A DNA stretch of 64,000 nt from an uncultured Schlesneria sp. (GCA_903899985.1 CAIULL010000099.1:1-64000), one strand, 5' to 3'; shown: positions 27,793-37,970, counted from the first letter of the stretch. Notes: generated by a model not told the origin, from the sequence alone. Numbers and translations are program-made.

Positions 27793-28263
27793 ATGAAGTT
27801 GTGTGACTTCGTTGTTCCAGGAGCGATCGTTCCGGAACTTCCGGCCGGTAACAAAGAGTCAGCAATTCGCGCCATGGTCGCCAGCCTTCAAAAGGCAGGC
27901 AGCATCAAAGCGGAGGACGAGGAAAACATTGTTGCTGCAATTCTGAAACGAGAAGAACTCGGATCGACTGGAATCGGACGTGGTGTTGCTGTTCCGCACA
28001 CAAAACATGGTTCAACCGACAAGTTAATTGCCGCAATTGCACTCGCGAAAGAGGGCGTTGATTTTGCCAGCTTAGATGGCGAGCCGGTTTACATCATCTT
28101 TCTGCTTGTTTCACCTCCTGATCGGCCTGGCGATCATCTGAGGGGCCTTGAAAATATTTCGCGGCACTTGCGAAACGATCACTTCTGCAAATTCCTTCGT
28201 CAATCGAAGACCAGCGAAGATATTTGGGAGCTTTTGACAGAAGCTGATAATAACGAAATTTAG
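27793..28263 (+). CDS. ptsN: PTS EIIA component, PtsN-like
   Basis: A 156-residue phosphoacceptor of the fructose/mannitol EIIA family. The phosphorylated His is H69 in [11 protein letters not shown]. Other family parts: [17 protein letters not shown] and [19 protein letters not shown] before the ATG. With no EIIB or EIIC in sight it is likely regulatory, as PtsN is in the nitrogen PTS. Confidence 0.88.
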   Translation: MKLCDFVVPGAIVPELPAGNKESAIRAMVASLQKAGSIKAEDEENIVAAILKREELGSTGIGRGVAVPHTKHGSTDKLIAAIALAKEGVDFASLDGEPVYIIFLLVSPPDRPGDHLRGLENISRHLRNDHFCKFLRQSKTSEDIWELLTEADNNEI

Positions 28264-28447
28264 AGTTTTTTCCCGGTGTCGTTGAGCATCGGGCAGGGCG
28301 CTATGTGGACTCCGGATTTAACGCAGGGTTTCCAAGAGAAGCGTCGAGAATCTGTATCGTCTTTCGGTCACTTCTCTTTTGTTTTTCCCCGCATATCCGC
28401 CAACCGTGTCACTTTGTTCAAAACATCCACGTGATGATCGACTCATC

Positions 28448-28741
28448 ATGTCTGAGGCAGTTATTCATCGACGAACGGTTACAGTAATCAATGAGCAAGG
28501 GCTTCATTTTCGCCCCTGTCAGTTGATCGCGCTCGCCGCACAACAACATCAAAGCTCCGTAATTCTTTCTCGAGGTGCGACTCGAGCTGACGCGAAGAGT
28601 CTGCTGGAGTTACTGACGTTGGCAGCGGAACAAGGGACAAACCTTGAGCTTGAAGTGGCTGGGCCTGACGCGATTGATGCCTTAAACGAAGTGACTGAAC
28701 TTTTCTCGTGTGGTTTTCAGTCGCCGCCTCGGTCTGTTTAA
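28448..28741 (+). CDS. ptsH: HPr-type phosphocarrier
   Basis: A 97-residue HPr. The phosphoacceptor is H20 in EQGLHFRPCQ, and a Ser (S51 in DAKSLLELL) sits 31 residues later, the same spacing as His15/Ser46 in classic HPr. That Ser could be an HPr-kinase site, but no hprK is in the window. Upstream in-frame starts exist; I chose the ATG that gives the family N-terminus. ptsI follows within 50 bases. Confidence 0.88.
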   Translation: MSEAVIHRRTVTVINEQGLHFRPCQLIALAAQQHQSSVILSRGATRADAKSLLELLTLAAEQGTNLELEVAGPDAIDALNEVTELFSCGFQSPPRSV

Positions 28742-28788
28742 TTGATTGTTACATACTGTGGCGATGTTACCTGTAGATTGTGTCATTT

Positions 28789-30540
28789 ATGCAGATCAAA
28801 CGCGGCATCGCAGTTTCGCCCGGCGTGGCGATTGGTCCAGCGATGGTCCTCGGTTCCGAGAATTTTCGAATCCCTCACCGATACCTATCGGCGAGTGCAG
28901 TCGGATTTGAACTGAACCGCTTTCATACCGCCCTCGATGCCGTGTGCCGAGAAATCTCGCTTAATGAAAAACTGGCTCGCGAGCGTCTGGGTGAACAATA
29001 TGCGGCGATTTTCTCTGCTCATTTGATGCTCGTGCGGGACCCTCAACTCATCGAACAGGTTGAGACGCGAATCCAGCAGAAACAGTCACCGGAATACGCC
29101 GTCAGCCAGGTTCTCGGGCAGTATGCAAAGCAACTCCAGAATCTTGGTGGACATTACCTTGCGGAGCGTTCCGTCGATATTTTTGACCTCGAAAAACGGA
29201 TCTTGCGCCATTTACTTGGCGAACGACGTGAGGAGTTAGGAAACCTTACCCAGCCTGTTCTGGTGCTGGCGAGTAACCTGACACCCAGCGAGACTGCCAA
29301 TTTAGACCGTAAATTTGTACTTGGTTTTGCGACGGAAGTTGGCGGCCACACAAGCCATACGGCAATTCTCGCTGGGGCGATGGAAATTCCGGCAGTCGTC
29401 GGAATTGGAAAGTTTCTATCGGATGTCGCGGGCTCGGAAACGATTATTATTGACGGTAGTCATGGGGTTGTGATTATCGACCCGGATGAGGAAACACTCG
29501 TCAAATATCGCGATTCGGAAGAGCGATTCCGAAGCCATGAACGGCGATTGAAGTCACTCAGTAAACTTCCCTGTGAGACTCAAGACGGGGTCGCGATCAG
29601 CCTGCTTGGTAACATTGAATTTCCTCAGGAGGCGGGACCTTGCAAAGAAAAGGGCGCTGCGGGAATTGGTCTTTATCGAACGGAGTTTCTTTATCTCGAG
29701 TCAAATCGAGAGCCGACCGAAGAGGATCACTATCAGGCGTATTGTCAGGTTCTAAAAGCATTTCCCAATCAGCCTGTCACAATTCGAACGCTCGATCTCG
29801 GTTCCGACAAAATGCCCGGTGCGCTGCGCGCTAAATATCCCGAGAGCGTGAACCCCGCGTTGAGCGTGCGGAGCATTCGACTGAGCCTTCAGCATCTTCA
29901 GCTGTTCAAAACACAGTTGCGGGCGGCGCTGAGAGCCGCTGAATTTGGAGATCTTCGGATCATGTTTCCGTTGATTTCGACGTTGCTCGAATATCGTCAG
30001 GCGAAAATGGTTTTAAGTGACGTCGTCGAAGATTTAGAGGAACAAGGAATTCCATTTCGACGGGATGTTCCGATCGGAATGATGGTTGAGGTCCCGTCCG
30101 CTGCGATCATGGCAGAAGAATTCGCTCAAGAAGTCGGGTTCTTCTCGCTTGGGACAAATGACCTGATCCAGTACACTCTTGCAGTGGATCGGGCAGATCA
30201 AGCTGTTGCAAATCTTTATCGCTCAGGAGACCCTTCGATCCTGCGAATGATTCGTAACGTTGTGAATGCAGCAAGGAAGCACAATATCCCCGTTTCTGTT
30301 TGCGGCCAAATGAGTTCCGATGCTGTATTCCTGCCGCTGCTGATTGGAATGGGAATTCGCCAGTTTAGTGTCACACCCCATGCAATACCTGAACTTAAGG
30401 AGGTTATTCGGAATTTGACGATCTCAAAGGCGGAAAAAATCGCCGCGCGAGCCGAGACTCTGGAAGTGGCTCGTGATGTTGAGAACTATCTTGGAGGGGA
30501 ACTGAGGCGACTCTGCCCTGACTTAATGCAGATGGACTGA
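28789..30540 (+). CDS. ptsI: PTS enzyme I (phosphoenolpyruvate-protein phosphotransferase)
   Basis: About 583 residues, normal length. It takes phosphate from phosphoenolpyruvate and passes it to HPr. Visible: GIAVSPGVAIGPAM at the N-terminus, active His in EVGGHTSHTAILAG, PEP-binding TLDLGSDKMPGALR, GTNDLIQYTLAVDR, and the C-terminal Cys in SVCGQMSSD. A GTG at 28780 is an alternative start three codons earlier. It completes a EIIA-HPr-EI set with no sugar transporter. Confidence 0.95.
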   Translation: MQIKRGIAVSPGVAIGPAMVLGSENFRIPHRYLSASAVGFELNRFHTALDAVCREISLNEKLARERLGEQYAAIFSAHLMLVRDPQLIEQVETRIQQKQSPEYAVSQVLGQYAKQLQNLGGHYLAERSVDIFDLEKRILRHLLGERREELGNLTQPVLVLASNLTPSETANLDRKFVLGFATEVGGHTSHTAILAGAMEIPAVVGIGKFLSDVAGSETIIIDGSHGVVIIDPDEETLVKYRDSEERFRSHERRLKSLSKLPCETQDGVAISLLGNIEFPQEAGPCKEKGAAGIGLYRTEFLYLESNREPTEEDHYQAYCQVLKAFPNQPVTIRTLDLGSDKMPGALRAKYPESVNPALSVRSIRLSLQHLQLFKTQLRAALRAAEFGDLRIMFPLISTLLEYRQAKMVLSDVVEDLEEQGIPFRRDVPIGMMVEVPSAAIMAEEFAQEVGFFSLGTNDLIQYTLAVDRADQAVANLYRSGDPSILRMIRNVVNAARKHNIPVSVCGQMSSDAVFLPLLIGMGIRQFSVTPHAIPELKEVIRNLTISKAEKIAARAETLEVARDVENYLGGELRRLCPDLMQMD

Positions 30541-31184
30541 ACCGCGAATGCTTCTCGTCGAGTGGCTCGCTACGATGCTGTCGCCTGCAAAACCGTAAGG
30601 TTGCCGCGGTTATGTGACCGCGACGAAACATATTGGATTGGATTCATTTCGAGTGCGCAATTGCGACCCAGGTGCCGACGAACGATTGCCGAGTGATCGA
30701 GCATCGCGATGTTGGAATGATGACCTTGTTTTTCGCTGCCAAGAGCAGTCGCCAGGTCTGTGCGCGCCGAGTTGGCAGATCGTGTTCACGCACGTACGTG
30801 ATCGAAGACCACCGCAATTCGGTGGCGTTGAAGGACGACTGGTAATCGCGTCTGCGGTCACCACCGTATCAGGAAAGGGCTGTCCGAAAGGGGACCGTCT
30901 CATCCACCATCGACGTTTTCAACGGTCGTCTACGTCTCTTTCTGTCAATTCGGGTCTTCCCGACGTCGAGCGAGCAGCCTCTTCGTTCGAATCGGTCAGT
31001 GCACCTCAGCGCATCGCGTCGTTTTACGATTTTTACAGGGTATCCTTTTCCGGGAATGCCCGTTTGCGAAACCCGGCTCGAGATGTCGAAATCTTATTCG
31101 GATTTTTGCATCGGAAAAAATTCAGGGTGGCCCAGACATTATTGCAAAACGTTCCGCGCACTCATTCTTTGTTAAGGGTGAGTA
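30541..31184. other. Intergenic region between ptsI and RNase E/G gene
   Basis: 644 bases without a convincing gene. A 210-codon frame (30614-31246) overlaps the start of the next gene, is rich in Arg and Ser and has no protein-like pattern. A CGCGGT-tatgtg-ACCGCG hairpin is at 30608-30625. Otherwise I see nothing. Confidence 0.5.
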
Positions 31185-32795
31185 ATGAAAAAAGAAATGC
31201 TGATGAATGTCCTCCAACCGGAGGAAAGTCGAATTGCCATCGTTGAAGATGGAATATTGCAAGAGCTCTATGTCGAGCGAAACAGTCTCGAAAATTATGT
31301 CGGCAACATTTACAAGGGCCGGGTCGTCAACATCGAACCCAGTATCCAGGCGGCGTTTGTCGATTTTGGGGTCGGGCGCAACGGATTCCTGCACGTCAGC
31401 GATGTTGAATTTCAGTATTACAAGCATCTTGTCGACGGCCGGGAAGCCGATGATCTGGACGCTGATGATGATGACGACAGCCGACCGTCTCGTTCACCGA
31501 AGGGTAAGTTCAACGAGCGAAGTACCCGAAATAAACCGCCGATTCAAGACATCCTGAAACGGGGCAGCGAAGTACTCGTACAGGTGATCAAAGGGGCGAT
31601 TGGATCTAAAGGACCAACGCTTTCCACATATGTCAGTATTCCTGGGCGTTATCTGGTTTTAATGCCGGGACTGCAGCGGGTTGGCGTCAGTCGCAAAATC
31701 GCCGACGACGATGCGCGAAAGCGACTGAAACGAATTCTTCGCGACCTCAGTCCTCCTGAAGGATTGGGATTTATCATTCGGACCGCTGGGGTCGATCGAT
31801 CCCAGGCAGATCTGCAACGAGATTTGAACTATCTTTTGCGACTCTGGAAGGTGATTGTCAGTCGAGTCAAAAAATTCCCGGCTCCCGTGGATATTTACGA
31901 AGAAAGCGACATGATCACGCGGACGATCCGCGACATCTATACATCGGAAATCGACACGATCTGGATCGATGAACCTCGAGCTTTTGAGCGGGCGTGCGAA
32001 TTCATGAAGATCGTACTTCCTCGCCATGTAGACCGGGTCATGCTTTACGATGGAAAAGAACCCATTTTCCAACAACACGACATCGAACAGGAAATTACCC
32101 GGATCCAAAGTCGGCATGTGCCTCTGAAAGGGGGCGGTTCGATTGTCATCGATCAGACAGAAGCGCTTGTGGCGATCGACGTTAACAGCGGTAATTTTCG
32201 GATGGATGACGATGCCGAGGAGAATGCGTACCAGGTTAATCTGCGAGCCGCCGAGGAAATCAGCCGACAAATTCGCCTGCGCGACTTAGGTGGTGTGATT
32301 GTCAACGATTTTATCGATATGCGAGAAGAGCGACATCGACGTGGTGTTGAACGAGCCCTTCATAACGCCGTGAAACGAGATCGTGCTCGGACAAAAATCC
32401 TTCATATCAGCCCGTTCGGTCTGATTGAAATGACGCGTCAAAGAATTCGTCCATCCCTCAGACGTTCGGTTTACGAAGATTGCCCCTGCTGCTCTGGAAC
32501 GGCTCAGGTCAAGACCGGGGAAAGTATGGCGATTGATGTGATGCGATTGCTGATGTCGCACGCGAATCGGGACGATGTTTCCAGAATTACGGTCGAAGTT
32601 CACGAACGAGTTGCCGCCTTTCTGAATAATCGAAAACGGAAAGATATTACGCAACTTGAAGAGACATATGATGTTTCTGTGACGGTGGACTCTAAAGTTG
32701 GAGTTGGTCCAGAGCATCTGAAATTCCACTGTTCGAACGCAACCGGGACAGAAGTCAGAATTTTGACCCCGGTAGACTCGAAATCAAAGAGCTAA
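31185..32795 (+). CDS. rng: Ribonuclease E/G family endoribonuclease
   Basis: A 536-residue endoribonuclease for rRNA and mRNA processing. Order: S1 domain (about 30-130; NIYKGRVVNIEPSIQAAFVDFG), interrupted by an acidic insert (DDLDADDDDDSRPSRS) as in many non-enteric homologues, then an RNase-H-like and catalytic part with VAIDVNSG and IVNDFIDM carrying the Mg-binding aspartates, and a zinc-link CPCCSG. It lacks the long degradosome scaffold of E. coli RNase E. GTGAG before the ATG. rplU follows after 95 bases, a common pairing. Confidence 0.92.
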   Translation: MKKEMLMNVLQPEESRIAIVEDGILQELYVERNSLENYVGNIYKGRVVNIEPSIQAAFVDFGVGRNGFLHVSDVEFQYYKHLVDGREADDLDADDDDDSRPSRSPKGKFNERSTRNKPPIQDILKRGSEVLVQVIKGAIGSKGPTLSTYVSIPGRYLVLMPGLQRVGVSRKIADDDARKRLKRILRDLSPPEGLGFIIRTAGVDRSQADLQRDLNYLLRLWKVIVSRVKKFPAPVDIYEESDMITRTIRDIYTSEIDTIWIDEPRAFERACEFMKIVLPRHVDRVMLYDGKEPIFQQHDIEQEITRIQSRHVPLKGGGSIVIDQTEALVAIDVNSGNFRMDDDAEENAYQVNLRAAEEISRQIRLRDLGGVIVNDFIDMREERHRRGVERALHNAVKRDRARTKILHISPFGLIEMTRQRIRPSLRRSVYEDCPCCSGTAQVKTGESMAIDVMRLLMSHANRDDVSRITVEVHERVAAFLNNRKRKDITQLEETYDVSVTVDSKVGVGPEHLKFHCSNATGTEVRILTPVDSKSKS

Positions 32796-32890
32796 ATCGG
32801 TATTCTCTCCCTCCCCCCTCTGGGTCGCCAGAGCCGGTACGTCAATAGGTTGCTCTGGAAACCAGGGCAAGCGCTTTCAAGGTCGATGCA

Positions 32891-33289
32891 ATGTTCGCAG
32901 TATTTGAAGACGGTGGTCGTCAATTTCGAGTCCAGATGGGCGATGTTTTAGCGATTGACTATCGAAATGATGTTAGTGACGGTCAGGTTTTGACATTTGA
33001 CAAGGTTCTTCTTGCGAATGGCGGCGGGCCAAGTATTGTTGGCCAGCCCCTTATTTCAGGGGCAACCGTTACCGCTGAGGTCGTAACGGCTCTGTTAAAG
33101 GGCTTGAAACTCGAAATTCAGACGTTTCATCGCCGAAATGCGTCCAAGCGTCACACTGGCCATCGGCAGAAATATACCCGGGTGAAGATTACGGGAATTA
33201 CCATTCCGAATCTTCAAATCGTCGAGCGGCCAAAAGCGGCAGAAAGTTCTTCTTCAGATTCCCCTTCTGTGGCAACCGCTGCAACCTGA
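32891..33289 (+). CDS. rplU: Ribosomal protein bL21
   Basis: A 132-residue large-subunit protein (MFAVFEDGGRQFRVQMGD; FHRRNASKRHTGHRQKYTRVKI). The C-terminus carries a Ser/Ala-rich tail of about 25 residues beyond the usual end. rpmA (L27), which usually follows, is absent; instead a strong terminator closes the unit 35 bases downstream. Confidence 0.95.
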   Translation: MFAVFEDGGRQFRVQMGDVLAIDYRNDVSDGQVLTFDKVLLANGGGPSIVGQPLISGATVTAEVVTALLKGLKLEIQTFHRRNASKRHTGHRQKYTRVKITGITIPNLQIVERPKAAESSSSDSPSVATAAT

Positions 33290-33323
33290 TTCCGGGATTT
33301 GGTTGTTTGAACGAAAAATTTTG

Positions 33324-33358
33324 AGCGTGGGACGAGAAATCGTCCCACGCTTTTTTTT
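33324..33358 (+). terminator. Intrinsic terminator after rplU
   Basis: Perfect 12-bp stem AGCGTGGGACGA / TCGTCCCACGCT with a GAAA tetraloop, followed by eight Ts. One of the two strongest terminators in the window. Confidence 0.93.
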
Positions 33359-33828
33359 GTTTTTTCATGGTCGACGATTCGCTTGGTCGCTTTCTGCTTG
33401 GATCAAAATTCCGACAGCTGTGCAGAGAAGGATGAATTTACTCGACTATGTGCAAACTTCGACGATCAGAGTCGGTGGCAACAGCGTTGCGTTTTAATCC
33501 ATATGGCCGTTTCTGGGGTGTCAGAATTCTGGCTGATAAAGCTTCGTTGTAGAAATCGGTCAAATCGGCAGCGTGAACGTTTTTTGGGGTTCATTCAAAT
33601 CGTCCAACATGAAGATAGTGTTAATCAGTCTGCACCAAAATGCAACATGCCTGAGGGGTGTGTTCGTAAAACCGCATGAAAACATGGGTTTTGCTCAGCT
33701 TTAGGAAAAACGTAAAAAATTTGGAAAAAAACTATTGCCGTTCTGGAACGATCGACTACCATCTCCGCGTCGGGCGATTTGAACGATTTGAACGATTTGA
33801 TTTCCTTCTGGTTGGGTAGTGAACGATT
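33359..33828. other. Intergenic region upstream of sigma factor gene
   Basis: 470 bases with no convincing gene. Just before the sigma factor is a 9-base unit CGATTTGAA repeated three times (33775-33801, last copy with one change), which could be a regulatory site or a small slipped repeat. Confidence 0.5.
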
Positions 33829-34767
33829 ATGAAGTTGGCAGCATCATCAACGAATGGATCTGAAATCAGCAAGAGTCAATTGCGATTGGAAAGGATCTTG
33901 AAGCTTGAGATCGAATTCATCGAAAGCGACGAGTTTGAATCGATGCTGGCCGCTCAGACTCGACCCGGCGTGTTTGAAATCGTTCCTTTGAGTGCTTCAC
34001 CAAAGGTTCAAGAGGAAGTTGAAGCTGAAAATCTTCCTTGTCTCGCTCCTGCATTGGGCGAGCCTCTGCTCTCCTTCGCTGAAGAGCAACATGAATTTCG
34101 TCGGATGAACTTCTTAAAGTTCCAGGCTGCTCGATTGCAGTTGTCACTCGACGCCGCCCGGCCAGATGAAGAAACGATGAATCAGATTGAGCGATTGCTT
34201 TCCCAGGCAAAAGACGCTCGCGATCACATTATTCGGTCAAATATGCGACTCGTTGTCTCCAACGCGGGTAAGTACTGCACGTCTAGCTACGGATTTGAAG
34301 ACCTGGTGAGCGACGGATCCTTGTCCTTGATGGAAGCCGTTGAGAAATTCAATTACCAGCTCGGTTTCCGATTCAGTACCTACGCGACACACGCTATTCG
34401 ACGAAGCTTTTTCCGACGAATCGAAAGAAAGCAGAAAGATCGCAAGCGATTTGCTGTCACTGACCCTGAAATCATGATGACCGCCCCGGATCATCAGGAA
34501 GTTGACTACGATGCTCCAGCAGAAGCTCGGCTGATGGATCACATGGTTGAAGTGATGTCGGATCACCTCACCGAGCGTGAACGTCAAATCATCGAAGGGC
34601 GATTCGGACTGAACGGGCGAGGTGAGCCCAAGACTTTGATGCAGCTTTCCAGCGAATTGGGGATTTGCAAAGAACGAGTCCGGCAGGTCGAAGGAACCGC
34701 ATTGAAGAAATTGCACGCTGTGGCTGTCGAATATTCTCGGAAACAACTGGCTTCGGTCAAGGCATGA
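33829..34767 (+). CDS. Sigma-70 family RNA polymerase sigma factor
   Basis: A 312-residue sigma factor without region 1.1. The first 95 residues are unlike other sigma factors and acidic. Region 2 is about 125-205 (RSNMRLVVSNAGKY, FEDLVSDGSLSLMEAVEKFNY, FRFSTYATHAIRRSFFR); region 4 is about 240-300 (LTERERQIIEGRFGL, LGICKERVRQVEGTALKKL). Region 3 is short. It overlaps the next gene by four bases (ATGA), so it is translated with the lipid-modification genes that follow and may control them. Confidence 0.88.
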   Translation: MKLAASSTNGSEISKSQLRLERILKLEIEFIESDEFESMLAAQTRPGVFEIVPLSASPKVQEEVEAENLPCLAPALGEPLLSFAEEQHEFRRMNFLKFQAARLQLSLDAARPDEETMNQIERLLSQAKDARDHIIRSNMRLVVSNAGKYCTSSYGFEDLVSDGSLSLMEAVEKFNYQLGFRFSTYATHAIRRSFFRRIERKQKDRKRFAVTDPEIMMTAPDHQEVDYDAPAEARLMDHMVEVMSDHLTERERQIIEGRFGLNGRGEPKTLMQLSSELGICKERVRQVEGTALKKLHAVAVEYSRKQLASVKA

Positions 34768-35558
34768 GTCTCGCTCCGGCATCACAACTTGCGTGGGCTT
34801 TATTTTTCTCCAGCCTGCTGATGTTCGTGCTGTGGTGCATCCAATACCGAACACGTGATGCCGGCATTGTGGATGTGGGCTGGTCAGGATGTCTGGGTTT
34901 GCTGGCCGTCTTTTATGGCGTCACACAACCCCAGTTCACTTCGAGAATCGGGGTCGTTGCCACAGTCGCGTTTCTCTGGTCAATGCGACTCGCTCTGTAT
35001 CTCCTTCGTGATCGCGTTCTCGGAAAGCCAGAGGACGGTCGATACCAGAAGCTACGAGCTGGTTTCGGATCGCGGGCCAACTTGTTTTTTTTGGGATTCT
35101 TCCAATTACAGGCGCTTCTCGCCTGGTTGTTTGCACTTTCATTCTGGCTGGCAATGCAACGCATCGCCCCGATTGATGCCTGGGATTTTATCGGAATATC
35201 AATCTGGGGAATCTCTGTCACTGGCGAAACTTTCGCGGATTTGCAATTGGAACGGTTTCGTGCCAATCCGTTGAATCGAGGGATAACCTGCCGAAACGGG
35301 TTGTGGAAGTATTCGCGTCATCCTAATTATTTCTTCGAATGGCTACACTGGTGGACCTACGTTGTCATCGCGTGGATGACTCCGTGGGGGTGGGCGACCC
35401 TGTCTGCACCAGCGCTGATGTGGTTCTTTTTGTTTAAAGTGACCGGTATCCCTGCAACAGAAGCGCAAGCGCTGATCAGTCGCGGCGACGACTACCGAAA
35501 ATACCAGCAGACAACTAGCATATTCGTTCCTTGGTTCCCGAAGAAATCTCCAGATTAA
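34764..35558 (+). CDS. DUF1295 / steroid 5-alpha-reductase-like membrane protein
   Basis: A 264-residue protein with six or seven predicted spans. The C-terminal part resembles isoprenylcysteine methyltransferase and steroid 5-alpha-reductase proteins: LNRGITCRNGLWKYSRHPNYFFEWLHW is split here as the RNGLWKYSRHPNYFFEW core, and YRKYQQTTSIFVPWFP closes the domain. It may reduce or modify a lipid double bond. Start chosen at the ATG overlapping the sigma-factor stop, which suggests translational coupling. Confidence 0.85.
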   Translation: MSLAPASQLAWALFFSSLLMFVLWCIQYRTRDAGIVDVGWSGCLGLLAVFYGVTQPQFTSRIGVVATVAFLWSMRLALYLLRDRVLGKPEDGRYQKLRAGFGSRANLFFLGFFQLQALLAWLFALSFWLAMQRIAPIDAWDFIGISIWGISVTGETFADLQLERFRANPLNRGITCRNGLWKYSRHPNYFFEWLHWWTYVVIAWMTPWGWATLSAPALMWFFLFKVTGIPATEAQALISRGDDYRKYQQTTSIFVPWFPKKSPD

Positions 35559-35575
35559 TTGAACACGGGTATCGA

Positions 35576-36616
35576 ATGCTGTCTGGTTTAGAGCTTGCAG
35601 AGCGAGGATGGTTGCCTGATCAGCTGATCCGTTTTGGGATCCGTCGATTACTCGCGGCACGTCTCGTCGAAGAATCCCGGCTCGGATGTGAAGGACTCAG
35701 CGAGCTCAATCGTTCCTTTGTATCAGAAATACGCCAAAGCCCCATCGCGCTGCATACTGCTTCTGCGAATCAACAACACTACGAAGTTCCTGCAGCCTAT
35801 TTCGAGCTCGTCCTCGGTCCGCACCGGAAATACAGTTCTTGTCTCTGGCCCGAAGGGGTCGTCGACCTCAGCACCGCCGAACAAAAGATGCTTGAGCTGA
35901 CCTGTCAGCGGGCGGACTTGCAGAATGGGATGGAGATTCTGGAACTCGGTTGCGGTTGGGGTTCGCTGTCGCTCTTTATGGCCGCACGATATCCCGGCAG
36001 CCGGCTTCTCGCCGTTTCGAATTCTGCATCACAGCGAGAATTCATTCTCAAACAAGCGGCTGTTCGAGGCATTTCGAATCTCGTCGTCGAAACGCAAGAT
36101 ATGAATAACTTTCAAACCGAACAAACTTTCGATCGCGTGGTGTCGGTCGAAATGTTCGAACATATGCGTAACTACGAAGAGTTATTTTTCAGAATCTCTC
36201 GCTGGCTGAAGCCCAAAGGAAAACTTTTCACCCACGTTTTTTATCACGGTCGTTGCGCCTATCCGTTCGAGACCGATGGAAACAACGACTGGATGGCACG
36301 CCATTTTTTTACGGGTGGACTGATGCCGTCCGCCGATTTGTTTCTAGAATTCCAGCGAGATTTGTTATTCGAAGATCGGTGGCTCATCAACGGCAGGCAC
36401 TATCAGAAAACCCTTGAGGCATGGCTGAAACGTCACGATTCATCTCGCGAGCAAATTCTGCCGCTGTTCCGGGAAACATACGGTCCAGAACTGACAAACG
36501 TGATGTTTCAGCGATGGAGGATGTTCTACCTCGCATGTGCCGAGTTGTTTGGCTATCGCGGGGGAGAGGAATGGGGTGTGGCTCATTTCTTGTTCTCCAG
36601 GCGTGAGGGAATGTGA
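35576..36616 (+). CDS. SAM-dependent methyltransferase, cyclopropane-synthase-like
   Basis: About 346 residues. SAM-binding motif LELGCGWGSLSLFMA is central, followed by SVEMFEHMRNYEELF, as in cyclopropane-fatty-acid synthase and coclaurine N-methyltransferase-type enzymes. A TTG at 35531 is an alternative start; I prefer the ATG 17 bases after the DUF1295 stop. It probably methylates an unsaturated acyl chain or a small amine. Distinct in sequence from the Cfa-type gene at 38862. Confidence 0.85.
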   Translation: MLSGLELAERGWLPDQLIRFGIRRLLAARLVEESRLGCEGLSELNRSFVSEIRQSPIALHTASANQQHYEVPAAYFELVLGPHRKYSSCLWPEGVVDLSTAEQKMLELTCQRADLQNGMEILELGCGWGSLSLFMAARYPGSRLLAVSNSASQREFILKQAAVRGISNLVVETQDMNNFQTEQTFDRVVSVEMFEHMRNYEELFFRISRWLKPKGKLFTHVFYHGRCAYPFETDGNNDWMARHFFTGGLMPSADLFLEFQRDLLFEDRWLINGRHYQKTLEAWLKRHDSSREQILPLFRETYGPELTNVMFQRWRMFYLACAELFGYRGGEEWGVAHFLFSRREGM

Positions 36617-36728
36617 TCGATTCACGAGATTTTCGAAATCAAAATCTTTCGATCACGGACATTGGCTCATTTCCACCAGAACATTGCCTGTGATTAATCG
36701 TCGGCGATGCTCGCGGTAAGGTATTTTC

Positions 36729-37970
36729 ATGAAGATTGCGATCATCGGGACGGGAATCTCGGGCATGGTTGCGGCATGGTATCTCCAGCGCGAACACTCG
36801 ATCACGGTGTTCGAAGCGAACAACTATGTTGGCGGACACACCCACACCGTTCCCGTCGAAAAAGAGGGCCGTTCTTACTCGATTGACACGGGCTTTATCG
36901 TTTTCAACCAGCGAACTTACCCGAATTTCTGCAAGTTGCTCGATCGTCTTGGTGTTGAATCGCAAGAAAGCGAAATGAGTTTCAGCGTGAAATGCGAGCG
37001 AACGGGACTGGAATATTGTGGAACCTCGCTGAACACTCTGTTCGCCCAGCGGACGAATCTGTTCCGGCCATCGTTTCTGCAAATGCTGATGGAAATCCTG
37101 CGGTTCAATCGCCAGTCTCCCCAATTATTATTGGAGGATGCCGACGAAATCTCACTGGGTGATTATCTCGACCGAGGTCGCTATTCGCAGACGTTTCGCG
37201 AAAACTATTTGATCCCGATGGGAGCCGCGATCTGGTCAACGTCACCTTCGAAAATGCTCGAGTTTCCGGCGCGTTACTTTATTCAGTTCCTGGTTAATCA
37301 CGGACTCGTCACGCTGACGGATCGCCCAATCTGGCGTACGATCGTCGGTGGCTCGTGGAAATACATCGATCGACTTACCGCTTCTTTTCGCGATCAAATT
37401 CGGTTGAGTTGTCCGGTGACTTCGGTGCGTCGTACTGCAGATGACGTTGAAGTCACATCAGCTGTCGGGTCTGAGCGATTCGATCAGGTTGTGTTCGCCA
37501 CTCATGGAGACCAGGCACTGCGATTGCTCCACGACCCGAGTTCTCTCGAACGCGAGGTCTTAACCCCGTTTGTCTGTTCAAAGAATGTCGCCGTGCTCCA
37601 TACAGACGCCTCCCTGTTGCCGAAGCGTCGCCGTGCATGGGCCAGCTGGAATTACCATTTGTCGGACAGCCCGCTGGATGCACCATCGGTGACTTACCAG
37701 ATGAACATTCTTCAACGATTGAATGCGACCGAAACATTTTGTGTGACGCTAAACAGGGAAGATGCGATTCGACCGGACAAAATTCTGGGACGATTTGTGT
37801 ATGAGCATCCGATCTATTCTCCGGAAGCCGTCTTGTCGCAATGTCGCCATTCGGCGATCAGCGGTCTCCACCATCGAACCCACTATTGCGGGGCTTACTG
37901 GGGATTTGGGTTTCATGAAGATGGAGTGAAAAGCGCCATGGTCGTCGCTAAGGCGTTCGGTATCGAATAG
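36729..37970 (+). CDS. FAD-dependent amine-oxidase-like oxidoreductase (COG2907 type)
   Basis: A 413-residue flavoprotein. N-terminal dinucleotide-binding motif IIGTGISGMVAAWYL and the ensuing VFEANNYVGGHTHT are typical. Later GFIVFNQRTYPNF and WGFHEDGVKSA-type C-terminus (GAYWGFGFHEDGVKSA) match the group that is genetically linked to DUF1365 and cyclopropane synthase. In Rhodobacter, relatives in such clusters take part in making methylated or furan fatty acids, as a desaturase; this is carried over by analogy. Confidence 0.86.
   Translation: MKIAIIGTGISGMVAAWYLQREHSITVFEANNYVGGHTHTVPVEKEGRSYSIDTGFIVFNQRTYPNFCKLLDRLGVESQESEMSFSVKCERTGLEYCGTSLNTLFAQRTNLFRPSFLQMLMEILRFNRQSPQLLLEDADEISLGDYLDRGRYSQTFRENYLIPMGAAIWSTSPSKMLEFPARYFIQFLVNHGLVTLTDRPIWRTIVGGSWKYIDRLTASFRDQIRLSCPVTSVRRTADDVEVTSAVGSERFDQVVFATHGDQALRLLHDPSSLEREVLTPFVCSKNVAVLHTDASLLPKRRRAWASWNYHLSDSPLDAPSVTYQMNILQRLNATETFCVTLNREDAIRPDKILGRFVYEHPIYSPEAVLSQCRHSAISGLHHRTHYCGAYWGFGFHEDGVKSAMVVAKAFGIE

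Noticed and set aside
30614-31246. 210-codon plus-strand frame before the RNase E/G gene
   Set aside because: Arg/Ser-rich, no protein-like pattern, no ribosome-binding site, and it overlaps the well-supported start at 31185.
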